64,000 nt of DNA, from contig CAYYFR010000008.1 in the NCBI GenBank assembly GCA_964470865.1, positions 3,745 to 67,744 of the forward strand. Reading direction: 5' to 3'. Of the stretch, positions 50,416-60,051 are shown one piece after another. Source of the DNA: JAEUOS01 sp964470865 (GTDB lineage: Bacteria > Pseudomonadota > Gammaproteobacteria > Burkholderiales > JAEUOS01). The position numbers were made by a program, and so were the translations under genes. The notes under the pieces are model-generated. The model was not told the origin of the DNA. It saw nothing but the letters and a program-made list of their open reading frames with translations, and did not search any database. The first letter of the stretch is position 1. Each line of letters begins with the position of its first letter.

Positions 50416-53400
50416 TACTGTTCTCCCTGGGGTATTTGAGTGCCTTCAAGGCACCCAGGACGCTTTCGAACTGCGCTTCAAGCAATCCGAGACGTTCTCT
50501 CAAGTCCTGGCTTGCACCGTTCTTGGCGGCCGCCTCGATGTCGGCGAACAGCGCGGACATGCCTGTGGCACCGAGATTTGCGTGGCTCGACTTGAGGGCA
50601 TGGGCAGCCTGGCGCGCGGCCCGCAGGTCGTCGCAGGCGGCGGCGCGACGCAATTCGGCCATCAACGCCGGCGCACTCTTGGCGTAGGCATCTACCAGGC
50701 GTTCGATGAGACCGGGACATTCGATGTCCATGGCGCGCAGCGCGTCCATCACTTTGCTATCGAGAAGCGCGCCGTGGATTTCAGCGGCTGCACGGTTGAA
50801 GGCGAGGGGGGGCGGGGCTTCGGCGCCGCCGACGGGAGCGGACAGTGCGCGCCCGTACTCAGCCGGCAAGACCGTGAGCAGGGCCGTGCGTGCCATCGGC
50901 AGCACCAGCGCGTCGTCGCGCCTGGGCCAAGCGCTCAGTGGATGGGGTTTGTCGACCAGCCAGTTGAACAGGATGCCGCGCAACTCGCCTTCGGCGAAGG
51001 GCTTCGAAAGGTAATCGGTGAATCCGGCCGCCAGGCATTGGTCGCGATCACCGCTCAGCGCGTTGGCGGTCAGTGCAATCACCGGCACATCCGGACGCAC
51101 CGCCAGCGGGCCGTAGGCGCCGCCGCCGGCGCGAATATGGCGCACCGTTTCGTAACCATCCATCTCGGGCATCTGGCAATCCAGCAAGACCACATCGAAG
51201 GCCGAGTTTCCGAGTATCTCCAGGGCTTGGCGGCCGTTTTCCGCGATTTCGTGGACGCAGCCAATTTTTTCCAGCATGGTGGTGGCAATTTCGCGATTCA
51301 CCGGATTGTCCTCAACCACCAGCACGCGGCCGGCCAGAAGGGGCGTCATTGGATGCGCCGTGGCGCGCCCGCGCCCGCTTTGCGGCAGCAGCGCATCGGC
51401 GATGGCGCGACGCAGTTCACCCTGGCGCACGGGTTTTTCGATGAGGGTATCGATGCCACAGGCGCGTGCGCGCGCTTCATCGGCGTCGCCGGCGAGCGAG
51501 GCCAGCATCAGCATGCGCAGGGTCGCCAGACGCGGATTGGCACGGATGCGCTCGGCCAGCTCGATACCACTCATGCCGGGCATCCTCATGTCGATCAAGG
51601 CCGCTTCAAACGGTCGCCCCGCGCTACAGGCGGTCTCGAGCAATTCGAGCGCCTGGGCACCACCGGCGGCTGCGCCACAGCCGATGCCCCAGTTTTCGAG
51701 CTGGTGCACGAGGATGTCCAGATTGGTCGGGTTATCCTCGACTACCAGCACGCGGCGCCCAATGAGCATGCCGGGCGCATCGGCAACCTGGGGCGAGCAT
51801 TCGAGGAGGCTGCCGGGCGCAAGCGCGATCGAGAAACTGAAGGTTGAGCCGCGTCCGGGTCGACTCGCTACGCTGATGTCGCCGCCCATCATGTGCACCA
51901 GCTGCTGGCTGATCGCCAGGCCCAGGCCGGTACCGCCGTAGCGTTTGGTGGTGGCGCTGCTGCCTTGCTCGAATTCGTGGAACAGCCGGCCCTGCACTTC
52001 TTCGGACATGCCGATGCCGGTGTCGCGAACCGAGAACTTGAGCCGGACCGCTGTGGCGGCATCACCGGCCTCGCCGTCGATGGCGACGGCAAGCATGACT
52101 TCACCTGTTTCGGTGAACTTGATCGCATTGCCGGCCAGATTGAGTATCACCTGGCGCAGGCGGCCGGCATCGCCCAGCACTCGTGCCGGTGCCTGGGCTG
52201 CGACGTCATGCAACAGCTCGATGCGCTTCTGGTGGGCGCGCGGCGCCAGCAATTGCGCGACTTCCTCGATCAGGGTTGCCAGTTCGAACTCTTCCTGCAC
52301 CAGTTCGAGCTTGCCGGCTTCGATCTTGGAAAAATCGAGAATGTCGTTGATGATCGAAAGCAGCGCCTGGCCGGAGCGATAGACAGTCTCGGCGAAGCGC
52401 CGCTGCCGGTCATCCATGCTGGTGCCCAGCAGCAGTTCTGTCATGCCGAGCACGCCGTTCATCGGCGTACGAATCTCGTGGCTCATATTGGCCAGGAACT
52501 GCGATTTCGCCAGACTGGCAGCCTCTGCCTGTTCTTTGGCCTGGGTCAGTGCCTCCTGCTGGATCCTGTGCTGCGTCACGTCCTTGCATATGCCGTGCAC
52601 GCGGATCTCACCGCTCCTCAGGCGAATCGCCTGGGTTTGCAGCGACAGCCAGCGCTGCCCGCGGCTGGCGTGCGCGATGCGAAACTCGATGTAGACCGGC
52701 TCGAGCGCCTGCTCCATGCGTTGCCGCACTTCAAACAGATCCCGATCTTCCGGATGGATCATCGTCATGATGCGGTCGGGGTCGGCGTAGACCTGTTGTG
52801 GCGTCAGGCCCCAGATATGCTCGGTGGCGGGATTGACGTAATACACGCACGAATTCTCAGGATTGGTGATGAACACCTGATCGGCCATGCTGTCGGCGAA
52901 AAGGCGGAAGCCGTGTTCGGACTCATCGACTGTGCGCCGCATGCTCCCCAGCGCGCTGCTGTCTTCGGTGCTGTTCTGAACGCCGGAATCCGAACCGGCC
53001 GATGGCGGTTGCGACGCTTGCGACTGTTGCGTCAGCTGCGATTGCGAAGCAGTCTCACCGGCGACGTCGCGACGCGCCAAAAACATGGAGCGCAGCGTAG
53101 CCAACCAAGCGGGTGGTGCGCCGCTGCGCGACAGGCTATGCGTGATGCCGATCGCGGCCAGCACAATCAGGGCCAAGGCCAAAGCTGCGAACAGTGCGGC
53201 ATGGTCGGCCGGTGCGCTGCCGGGCGGCGCGCCAGGCAGGCTCGCCAGTTCGGTGACCAACACCACCTTTTCGCCGGCAACATAGAGGGGGTTGTAGACC
53301 GTAACTGTGGAGTTGCCGCTGCCACGCGTGAACGCGGGTACTTGCGACATCAGGGTCTGCGCCACCCGTTCACGCGAGATGCTAAGGCGGGCTGCGGGCT

Positions 53401-54061
53401 GCGATGCGCTCCATACGCCTTCCGCGCCAGCCAGGGCAATTGGTGTGTCGCTGGCTGCTGCCAGTATCCGTGCCAGGGAATCGTCCCAGCGGATCGCGGC
53501 GCCGAGCGCGCCAAGCACTGCGCCGTTGTGCACCACTGGTGCCCAGGCGCGGATCGTAAGGGCGGTGGCGGATGGTTCGGCGACCACAGTTGTCGCGCCA
53601 AACATGGCGCGTGTTGTCGCGCCACGCATGGCGCGGGCGCCGGCGCGTCGCGGGTCGGCATCGCCGCTTGCCGGTGCATCGATAGTTCCAAACAGCAGGT
53701 TGCCGCGTGCGTCGATGGCATGCAACAGATCCAGCCCGTGGCGCTCACGCAAATCGGCATGCCAGGCTTCGCGCGCAGCCAGCGGGCGGTTCTGCATACG
53801 CGCGAACTCCTGGCCGAACCCGCTACTGCCGGCAAGCGCCGCCGCCCGTGATCGCAACTGCGCCGTTTCGCGTTCGAGCATGTCGCCAACCAGGCGCGTC
53901 ACGCCCTGGTTGCGCCGTTCAGCATCTGCCGTTGCAACGTAATCCAGGCCGCGCGCCTCAAGCGCCTGCCCGACCAGGGCCGGGATTGCCATCACCGCGA
54001 GCAGGGCGGCAAGCAAAGGCAGGGCGAGCGGCAGGCGCGGCAGCCAGCGTTGCAGTATCAC
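50390..54061 (-). CDS. Hybrid sensor histidine kinase (sensor-PAS-HK-REC-REC-HPt)
   Basis: 1223 aa. A membrane helix (~8-28), a periplasmic sensor region of about 220 residues, a second helix (~255-280), a Gln/Ser-rich linker, one PAS (~360-480), then HisKA with His528 (ANMSHEIRTPMNG) and HATPase. REC1 has ALIDMRMPGMSG, REC2 has VLLDCQMPEMDG, and the HPt domain has His ~1154 (AAHALKSSHANLGA). All phosphorelay residues are intact. The GTG start at 54061 has GGAGAGGGG at the right distance; the frame extends 170 codons further but only as a shadow of the receiver gene beyond. Output is likely the adjacent REC-GGDEF-EAL protein. Confidence 0.93.
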   Translation of the reverse strand: MILQRWLPRLPLALPLLAALLAVMAIPALVGQALEARGLDYVATADAERRNQGVTRLVGDMLERETAQLRSRAAALAGSSGFGQEFARMQNRPLAAREAWHADLRERHGLDLLHAIDARGNLLFGTIDAPASGDADPRRAGARAMRGATTRAMFGATTVVAEPSATALTIRAWAPVVHNGAVLGALGAAIRWDDSLARILAAASDTPIALAGAEGVWSASQPAARLSISRERVAQTLMSQVPAFTRGSGNSTVTVYNPLYVAGEKVVLVTELASLPGAPPGSAPADHAALFAALALALIVLAAIGITHSLSRSGAPPAWLATLRSMFLARRDVAGETASQSQLTQQSQASQPPSAGSDSGVQNSTEDSSALGSMRRTVDESEHGFRLFADSMADQVFITNPENSCVYYVNPATEHIWGLTPQQVYADPDRIMTMIHPEDRDLFEVRQRMEQALEPVYIEFRIAHASRGQRWLSLQTQAIRLRSGEIRVHGICKDVTQHRIQQEALTQAKEQAEAASLAKSQFLANMSHEIRTPMNGVLGMTELLLGTSMDDRQRRFAETVYRSGQALLSIINDILDFSKIEAGKLELVQEEFELATLIEEVAQLLAPRAHQKRIELLHDVAAQAPARVLGDAGRLRQVILNLAGNAIKFTETGEVMLAVAIDGEAGDAATAVRLKFSVRDTGIGMSEEVQGRLFHEFEQGSSATTKRYGGTGLGLAISQQLVHMMGGDISVASRPGRGSTFSFSIALAPGSLLECSPQVADAPGMLIGRRVLVVEDNPTNLDILVHQLENWGIGCGAAAGGAQALELLETACSAGRPFEAALIDMRMPGMSGIELAERIRANPRLATLRMLMLASLAGDADEARARACGIDTLIEKPVRQGELRRAIADALLPQSGRGRATAHPMTPLLAGRVLVVEDNPVNREIATTMLEKIGCVHEIAENGRQALEILGNSAFDVVLLDCQMPEMDGYETVRHIRAGGGAYGPLAVRPDVPVIALTANALSGDRDQCLAAGFTDYLSKPFAEGELRGILFNWLVDKPHPLSAWPRRDDALVLPMARTALLTVLPAEYGRALSAPVGGAEAPPPLAFNRAAAEIHGALLDSKVMDALRAMDIECPGLIERLVDAYAKSAPALMAELRRAAACDDLRAARQAAHALKSSHANLGATGMSALFADIEAAAKNGASQDLRERLGLLEAQFESVLGALKALKYPRENSNETPATVA

Positions 54062-54368
54062 GACGAACCCCTCTCCAAGACACGGATCGGACCGGCACAA
54101 GCGCGGCGCCAGCGTGGCGCCAGTCTCTTGCGGGCACGATCTTGTGATTTGATTTTCATGCACCCTTGAACAAGCATGCGCAGCCGGCAAACGGGCTACC
54201 TGAAGGGTTGACGGCGCAATGACGGCATACTTGAGGCGCAATCTGCAAGTCCGGGATCGGCGGGGCAGACGTCGGGCGGGCTCGCCGGCGTCTGCGACAG
54301 GCGCTGTCGCGCGCTGGCTCGGAGAGCCGTCGTCAGCGGGCGTCGGGTGCGCGGAACGGCCGCGCCTG
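54062..54368. other. Spacer between the receiver gene and the hybrid kinase
   Basis: 307 bases without a supported gene or clear signal beyond the kinase ribosome site next to 54061. Confidence 0.5.
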
Positions 54369-54818
54369 TCAGTGAACGTGAGCTGGCGCGAGCGGGCGAA
54401 GTGGGGCGGCGCGCCAGTCTTCGAGGCCCTGGGCGCTTGCGCGGCGGGCCCGGCGCAAGGCCAGCAGATTACGGGCGCGCGCCACGAACTCCGTCGGATC
54501 AACCGGTTTGGCCAGGAAGTCGGTCGCACCTTGTTGCCATGCTGCGGCCGAAACCGATTCGAACCCATGCGGCAGCATCAGCACCAGCGGTACCCCGGTC
54601 AGGGCCGGGTTGCTGCGCATGCGACGGATGACTTCCAGGCCGTCACTGGCACGCATCAGGAAATCGACCATGACAAGGTCGGGCACATTTTTTTCGCACC
54701 AATCCAGTGCGCTGGCGGGATGGCCAAAGCCGATCACGTCGCTGAGGCCGCTAGTTGCGGCCAGGTCCAGCATCGCCTCAAGTTCAGCCGGCTGATCGCA
54801 AATAACAAGCATGGACAT
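54369..54818 (-). CDS. Single-domain response regulator, atypical
   Basis: 149 aa. Receiver fold with phospho-acceptor Asp in LVMVDFLMRASDGLEVIRRM, conserved Lys in FLAKPVDPTEFV, but the N-terminal acidic pair is replaced by VICDQPAE (one Asp). The C-terminal ~20 residues after LLALRRARR are a short tail. Phosphorylation could still occur, perhaps weakly. Same strand as the hybrid kinase; function not known. The ATG at 54818 was chosen; another follows two codons on. An upstream extension would run into the dispersed repeat. Confidence 0.82.
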   Translation of the reverse strand: MSMLVICDQPAELEAMLDLAATSGLSDVIGFGHPASALDWCEKNVPDLVMVDFLMRASDGLEVIRRMRSNPALTGVPLVLMLPHGFESVSAAAWQQGATDFLAKPVDPTEFVARARNLLALRRARRASAQGLEDWRAAPLRPLAPAHVH

Positions 54819-55139
54819 GGGACGTTTTTCCGACAAAGGCCGCAGCAATGCGTTGGTTACGGCAGGTTGCGGAAAAACATTAGGAAAACGCTGAACAAGT
54901 CTCTGGCATTCGGATTCCCGAAAAAAGAGCCTTTTGGATTCAACAACTTGCAACAGCGACTTTCTTGTCCTACGGACTCGTTCAAGGTTTCCTTAGGGCT
55001 TGGAAGCTGCGAACTGGTGGCGGAATGCCGGCTTGATTGCAGTCTTGGACGACGCTGCGCCCCCTTATTCTGCCTGGATGAACCGGGCCGGCCATCTACC
55101 GATGACCGGGTGTCGGCATCCATAGGGTTGGTGCACGCC
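54819..55139. other. Divergent spacer with dispersed element copy 3
   Basis: 321 bases between divergent starts. The centre is the 110-bp element at 54883-54992; the remaining ~145 bases before the diguanylate cyclase should carry its promoter, which I cannot define. Confidence 0.5.
54883..54992 (-). repeat. Dispersed ~110-bp element, copy 3 (inverted)
   Basis: Begins GGAAAACGCTGAACAAGTC and ends in CGTTCAAGGTTTCC on the + strand. The reverse complement aligns end to end with copy 2, sharing blocks such as GAGTCCGTAGG, TTGCAAG, GTTGAAT and GACTTGTTCAGCGTTTTC. Confidence 0.75.
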
Positions 55140-56882
55140 ATGTCCAATGCTGTTTCGAATTCAGTCAATCCGATCGAGGTCGCGCGCGAAACCTTCCGCC
55201 AACTTGCGGTGAAGCGCATTTCGCCCACCCCCGAGAACTATGCGCGCGTCTATGCGGAGATCGCAGGCGAACCCTGGCTGCACCCCGCCGCGCAGACGCT
55301 GGAGCGCGCGGTTGCCGAGATGGCACGTTTCTCGATGGTCGGCAGCAGCGGTGCGCAGGGACTGACCCAGGCGTTGAAGCGCCAGAAATGGGACGAGGTC
55401 AGCACCATCCTGCACCGCCTGGTGGCCACTGCGGCCAGCGCGGAAACAATGGCCTGGCACACGCTGGTGCGCGATCTCTTGCGGCATTGGGAAGTCCGCC
55501 ATGACGGTCTACCGCCCGGTCGCAAGCGCGAGGCCTTAGAGCATGTTCTTGAGAATTCCCGTGGCGAGCCGGCAAAGCTGTACCTGCGTCTCGGGGCCCT
55601 GGTCAAATCGTGGGCCGAGCAGCCGCTGGCACGTACCTCGCACGGCACGCTGGCAAAACTTGAACGAGGGGCCGGCGATGCCGACGGCACTGCCTTGTTG
55701 CGGGACATGCTGGCGCAAACCATCGAATTCGCTGTCACCGACAGGCTTGGATATACGCCGGAACTGGCGGCCGAAGCCGGCCGCCTGGCGATTCTGACGC
55801 GTGATGCGCTGGAGAACCGCGACCTCAACAAGCTGGCGCAGACGCTCAAGCATTTCTGGATCAAGCTCGAACTGCGCGGCGAGAGTGTCGATGGACTGAT
55901 GCGCGGCCTGGTGACGCTGGTCAAGCTCTTGACCCGCAACATCGGCGCCCTGAGTGGTGACGAATGGCTGAAGAACCAGATGATCCGCGCCGAAGAATTA
56001 CTCAAGGAGCCGCTCGACCTGCGGGCCTTGCGCGAGGCCGAAAAGGGCTTCCGCGAAGTGGCCTACCGCCAGGGCAGCCTGCGCAGCGGTCTTGACGAAG
56101 CCAAGGTGGCGCTCAAGTCGATGGTCGGTCTTTTGATCGATCGCCTCGACACGCTCACCGAATCGGCTGGCGGCTATCACGAGAAGTTTGGCGTCTATGC
56201 CAACCAGATCGAGGCCGCCGGCGACATCACCCAGTTGTCAACAGTGCTGGGCAACCTGCTGACCGACACCCGCGGTGCGCAGACCGCGATGCGCCATACC
56301 CGCGACGAACTGGAGCAGGCGCGCGAAGCGGCGCATGCCCAGGAGGAACGGGTGCGTCAGCTGGAGCGGGAGCTTACCGAAGTAGGACAAATGATCAAGG
56401 AAGACCAGTTGACCAGTGTGCTCAACCGGCGCGGCCTTGAGGAGGCATTCGCCGTCGAAGCGGCGCGTGCAAGCCGCGCCGAAATGCCGCTGGCGGTGGC
56501 CTTGCTCGACGTCGACAATTTCAAGCTTTTGAACGACAAACTCGGCCATGTCGCAGGCGACAATGCGTTAAAGCACTTGGCCGGCATACTGCGCGATGCG
56601 GTGCGCCCGTCGGATGTGGTGGCACGCTACGGTGGCGAGGAGTTCGTGTTGCTGCTGCCCGATACCGGCGTCGAAGAGGCGGTGAGCGTGATGGCGCGGG
56701 TGCAACGCACGCTGACGCGGCGCTTCTTTCTGTATCAGAACGAGCGGGTGCTCATCACCTTCAGCGCCGGTGTGGCGCTGCTGGGCGCCGGCGAGGACCG
56801 TGACGCTGTGATTGCGCGCGCCGACGCTGCCATGTACCAGGCCAAGCAGAGCGGCAAGAACCGTGTCTGCGTCGCCAGCTAA
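55140..56882 (+). CDS. Diguanylate cyclase with helical N-terminal region
   Basis: 580 aa, cytoplasmic. A helical N-terminal region of ~390 residues with no recognised domain (begins NPIEVARETFRQLAVKRISP) ends in a coiled coil (DELEQAREAAHAQEERVRQL). The GGDEF domain follows with intact GGEEF at residues 498-502 and an RPSD inhibitory I-site five residues before it. Expected to make c-di-GMP with feedback control. It heads a run of four same-strand signalling genes; its end may overlap the following kinase, depending on that start. Confidence 0.93.
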   Translation: MSNAVSNSVNPIEVARETFRQLAVKRISPTPENYARVYAEIAGEPWLHPAAQTLERAVAEMARFSMVGSSGAQGLTQALKRQKWDEVSTILHRLVATAASAETMAWHTLVRDLLRHWEVRHDGLPPGRKREALEHVLENSRGEPAKLYLRLGALVKSWAEQPLARTSHGTLAKLERGAGDADGTALLRDMLAQTIEFAVTDRLGYTPELAAEAGRLAILTRDALENRDLNKLAQTLKHFWIKLELRGESVDGLMRGLVTLVKLLTRNIGALSGDEWLKNQMIRAEELLKEPLDLRALREAEKGFREVAYRQGSLRSGLDEAKVALKSMVGLLIDRLDTLTESAGGYHEKFGVYANQIEAAGDITQLSTVLGNLLTDTRGAQTAMRHTRDELEQAREAAHAQEERVRQLERELTEVGQMIKEDQLTSVLNRRGLEEAFAVEAARASRAEMPLAVALLDVDNFKLLNDKLGHVAGDNALKHLAGILRDAVRPSDVVARYGGEEFVLLLPDTGVEEAVSVMARVQRTLTRRFFLYQNERVLITFSAGVALLGAGEDRDAVIARADAAMYQAKQSGKNRVCVAS

Positions 56883-56937
56883 ACCCGCGGAGAGCGGGGC
56901 TACAGCGGCGGCGGGCGAAGCACCAGCCCTGGCGCCG

Positions 56938-59900
56938 ATGCGCCGGCGGGGGGCCGCGGCCGCGCTGCGCCACAACTGGCCGGTGCCGGCCACGCTGGCA
57001 GCCGGACTGGCCCTGACTTTCGGCCTTACGTGGGGGCTGATACACGCCAGCCGCGAACGTTCGGCACGGGTTTTTCAGGCCGATGTGGCCCACCTGGCAG
57101 CCCGCGTCGAGGCGCGCATGACCGCCTACGCCTCGATCCTGGCCGCCGGTGGCGGCCTGTTCGATGCTTCGCAGCATGTTGAGCGCGCCGAATGGCGCGC
57201 GTTCGCCAATGCGCTCAAGCTCGACCACAGTTTCACCGGCGTCCAGGGCATTGGCTTTTCCGAACGCATGCCGGCCGCCCTGTCGCTCAAGGAGATCGAA
57301 TCACGGATCGGCGCGGCGCGCGACGAACCGTTCACCATCCGACCGGACACGCCGCGCCCGGAGGTGCATGCGATCGTCTATCTGGAGCCCGAAGACCCGC
57401 GCAATCGGCATGCCATCGGTTTCGACATGTACTCCGAACCTGTGCGGCGCGCCGCGATGGATGCCGCCGCCGCCGGCCCGCACATGCGCATCTCGGCGCC
57501 GCTCAACCTGGTCCAGGAGGAGGTGGGTAGTGCAGTCCAGCCCGGCATCCTGATGTTTCATCCGCTCTACTGGAAGGATCGCACGCTGGGGTCGGTGAGC
57601 GAGCGCCGCGCTGCCTTGCGCGGCTTTGTTTACGCACCGTTCCGCATGCCTGACTTGATGCGCGCCATCCTCGGGACGGCGGCGCCGGAGTTCGACTTCA
57701 CGCTAGCGGATCGCGACGCGCAGGCGCCATCCGCAGGCCCCTTGTTCGCGCATTCCTTCGCGCGCGGGCAGGCTGCGGACAAGCCCGGGTGGCTTGCCGC
57801 CCGCCAGGCGATCGCGGTGGGGGGGCGGGCGTGGCAGATCGATGCGACGGCACCGCCGCGCTATGGCGCCGCTGCCGATCTGTGGCAGGAACTTGCGGCC
57901 GCGCTGGCCGGCGTGATGCTGACGGGCCTGGCCGTGGTGCTGGTCGGCTTCGAGCTGCGCATGCGCGGGCGTGCCGAAGTGCTCGCCGCGGCGATGACGC
58001 AGGATCTGCGGCTTAGTCGCGGTCGTTTCGAACGCATGATGAGCGGCACCACCGATGGCGCCTGGGAACTCGATGCGGGCAGCGGCGCCTGTTACCTGTC
58101 GCCGCGCTACATGGAATTGCTGGGTTTCGCGCCGCAGGAATATAACGAGATGGCGGGCTGGGTGGCCAAGCGGGTGCATCACGCCGATCGCGTCACGGCA
58201 CGCCAAGCCTACGCATCCATGATGCGCGGCGAGGACTCCTTCGACATTCGCGTGCGCATGCGCCTGAAAGATGCCAGCTATCGCTGGTTCCGGGTGCGCG
58301 GGCGCTGTTTCACCGAAGCCGATGCGCGCATCGTGGCAGGCTCGATGTCCGACGTGCATGCCGAAAAGGAAACCCAGATGCGCGAGGCACGCCTGCTGCA
58401 GGTGCTGGCCAACAGCCCTGACATGATCATGACTTTCGATCCGCAGGGCACGCCTACCTATGTGAATGCTGCTGTACAACGGATGTTCGGTGATGCCGCC
58501 AGCGTTCATCCCGGCGCCCTGGCCGGTGCGTGCGCGCAGGGCGTGGTCGACCGCCTGTTTGAGCAAGCGGGAGCGAGCGCCGGCCTCAAGGAGTTCCACG
58601 AACGGGAAACCGAGCTGATCATCGCAGGCGGCCGGATGCTGCCGGTGTCGCAGACCATCCTGGCACACAGGAACGCCGGCGGAGCGGTGGAGTTCTACTC
58701 GACGGTGATGCGCGACGTCACCGAACGGCGCTCGTCGATGGCGGCATTGATGGAGGCACAGGAACGCTTGCAGCGCGCGCTGGACGGCGCCAACGACGTG
58801 ATCTGGGAATGTCGCGTGCATAGCGGCGAATACTATGTGTCGGAACGCCTGAATCAAATCCTCGGCTATCCACCGGGCCCGCACTTCAACAGCTTCGAAC
58901 TATGGCGTGCTCCGATCCACCCGGATGATCTGGATGCCCACCTGCGGGCGGTGGAGGCGATGTACGCGACCTTGGCGCCGGTGGTGTGGGATACCCGCAT
59001 GCGCACCAGCAGCGGCGACTATCGCTGGCTGCGCCGGCGCGGCCGGGTGGTGCTCGATGGCGCCGCTTGCCCCACCATGACAGCAGGCACCATGACTGAC
59101 ATCCATGCGGCGAAACTGGCCGAGGAGGAACTGAAGCTGCATCGCGACCATTTGGCGCAGTTGGTGCAGGAGCGTACAGCAGGCTTCGAGGCGGCGCGAC
59201 TGGAAGCCGAAACCGAGCGCCAGCGCGCCGAGGTAGCACTCGCCGCGGCGGTGCGCGCCAACTACTCCAAGAGCGAGTTCCTGGCCAACATGTCGCATGA
59301 ATTGCGCACGCCCATGCACGCGATCATCAGCTTCGCCAATTTCGGCGTTGAAAAGCACGCCCAGGTCGCGACAGACCGGTTGCTGCACTATTTTCGCAAC
59401 ATCCATAAAAGCGGTACGCGCCTCTTGAGCCTGCTCAACGACCTGCTCGATTTGTCCAAATTCGAGGCCGGAAAGATGCTGCTGAATCTGGCGCCCGGCA
59501 CAGTCGGGGACCTGCTGGCCGAGGCGATTGCGGAGGTTGAGGCGCTGGCGCTGGCGCGCCATGTGCGCTTGATCTGCGCCTGCGCCCCCGGGTTGCCCGG
59601 CGTCGACTGGGACGCCACGCGCATGCTGCAGGTACTGCGCAACCTGCTGTCAAACGCGATCAAGTTCAGCCTGGAAGGCGGTTGCGTCGAAGTGTCGGCG
59701 CACCAGGCCGCATTGCCCGCCGGGCGACGTGCCGGTGACTCGCGGGTTGCGGGCATCGAGATCCGGGTCAGGGATGCAGGCATCGGTATTCCCGAGGACG
59801 AGCTTGAAGCCGTGTTCGACAAGTTCGTGCAGTCGTCCAAGACCAAGACCGGCGCCGGCGGCACCGGGCTGGGGCTGGCGATTTGTCGCGAGATCGTGCT

Positions 59901-60051
59901 GGCCCATCACGGCAGTATTCGCGCCGAATCCAACCCCGGCCACAGGGCCGGGACCACCTTCGTGGTGAGCTTGGCGCTGGATGGCGGGCAGGCCCGGCGG
60001 CGCCAGGCGGCTGCCGTCACGTCGGTGGTGGCCGGAGTGGAGCAGGGCTGA
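56938..60051 (+). CDS. CHASE-domain sensor histidine kinase with several PAS domains
   Basis: 1037 aa from the ATG at 56938; earlier in-frame starts (ATG 56812, GTG 56863) overlap the cyclase. Membrane helix (~15-35), periplasmic CHASE domain (VQGIGFSERMPAALSLKEIE; RHAIGFDMYSEPVRRAAMDA), second helix (~320-340), three PAS domains (about 360-755), HisKA with His787 (ANMSHELRTPMHAI), HATPase with LLSNAIKFS, DAGIGIPED and GTGLGLAI. CHASE domains sense small molecules; the ligand is unknown. The next gene is a paralogue from the PAS part onward. Stop and next start overlap as TGATG. Confidence 0.92.
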   Translation: MRRRGAAAALRHNWPVPATLAAGLALTFGLTWGLIHASRERSARVFQADVAHLAARVEARMTAYASILAAGGGLFDASQHVERAEWRAFANALKLDHSFTGVQGIGFSERMPAALSLKEIESRIGAARDEPFTIRPDTPRPEVHAIVYLEPEDPRNRHAIGFDMYSEPVRRAAMDAAAAGPHMRISAPLNLVQEEVGSAVQPGILMFHPLYWKDRTLGSVSERRAALRGFVYAPFRMPDLMRAILGTAAPEFDFTLADRDAQAPSAGPLFAHSFARGQAADKPGWLAARQAIAVGGRAWQIDATAPPRYGAAADLWQELAAALAGVMLTGLAVVLVGFELRMRGRAEVLAAAMTQDLRLSRGRFERMMSGTTDGAWELDAGSGACYLSPRYMELLGFAPQEYNEMAGWVAKRVHHADRVTARQAYASMMRGEDSFDIRVRMRLKDASYRWFRVRGRCFTEADARIVAGSMSDVHAEKETQMREARLLQVLANSPDMIMTFDPQGTPTYVNAAVQRMFGDAASVHPGALAGACAQGVVDRLFEQAGASAGLKEFHERETELIIAGGRMLPVSQTILAHRNAGGAVEFYSTVMRDVTERRSSMAALMEAQERLQRALDGANDVIWECRVHSGEYYVSERLNQILGYPPGPHFNSFELWRAPIHPDDLDAHLRAVEAMYATLAPVVWDTRMRTSSGDYRWLRRRGRVVLDGAACPTMTAGTMTDIHAAKLAEEELKLHRDHLAQLVQERTAGFEAARLEAETERQRAEVALAAAVRANYSKSEFLANMSHELRTPMHAIISFANFGVEKHAQVATDRLLHYFRNIHKSGTRLLSLLNDLLDLSKFEAGKMLLNLAPGTVGDLLAEAIAEVEALALARHVRLICACAPGLPGVDWDATRMLQVLRNLLSNAIKFSLEGGCVEVSAHQAALPAGRRAGDSRVAGIEIRVRDAGIGIPEDELEAVFDKFVQSSKTKTGAGGTGLGLAICREIVLAHHGSIRAESNPGHRAGTTFVVSLALDGGQARRRQAAAVTSVVAGVEQG

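Noticed and set aside
48964..50439. 491-codon open frame on the + strand
   Set aside because: Exact antisense of the REC-PAS-GGDEF-EAL gene, no family resemblance; a typical shadow in GC-rich coding DNA.
51893..53851. 652-codon open frame on the + strand
   Set aside because: Lies wholly opposite the hybrid kinase, whose domains are unmistakable; composition rich in His, Gln and Arg as expected of a shadow.
54062..54568. 170-codon N-terminal extension of the hybrid kinase
   Set aside because: It overlaps the receiver gene on the same strand in another frame and has no domain; GTG at 54061 has a strong ribosome site and precedes the membrane helix.
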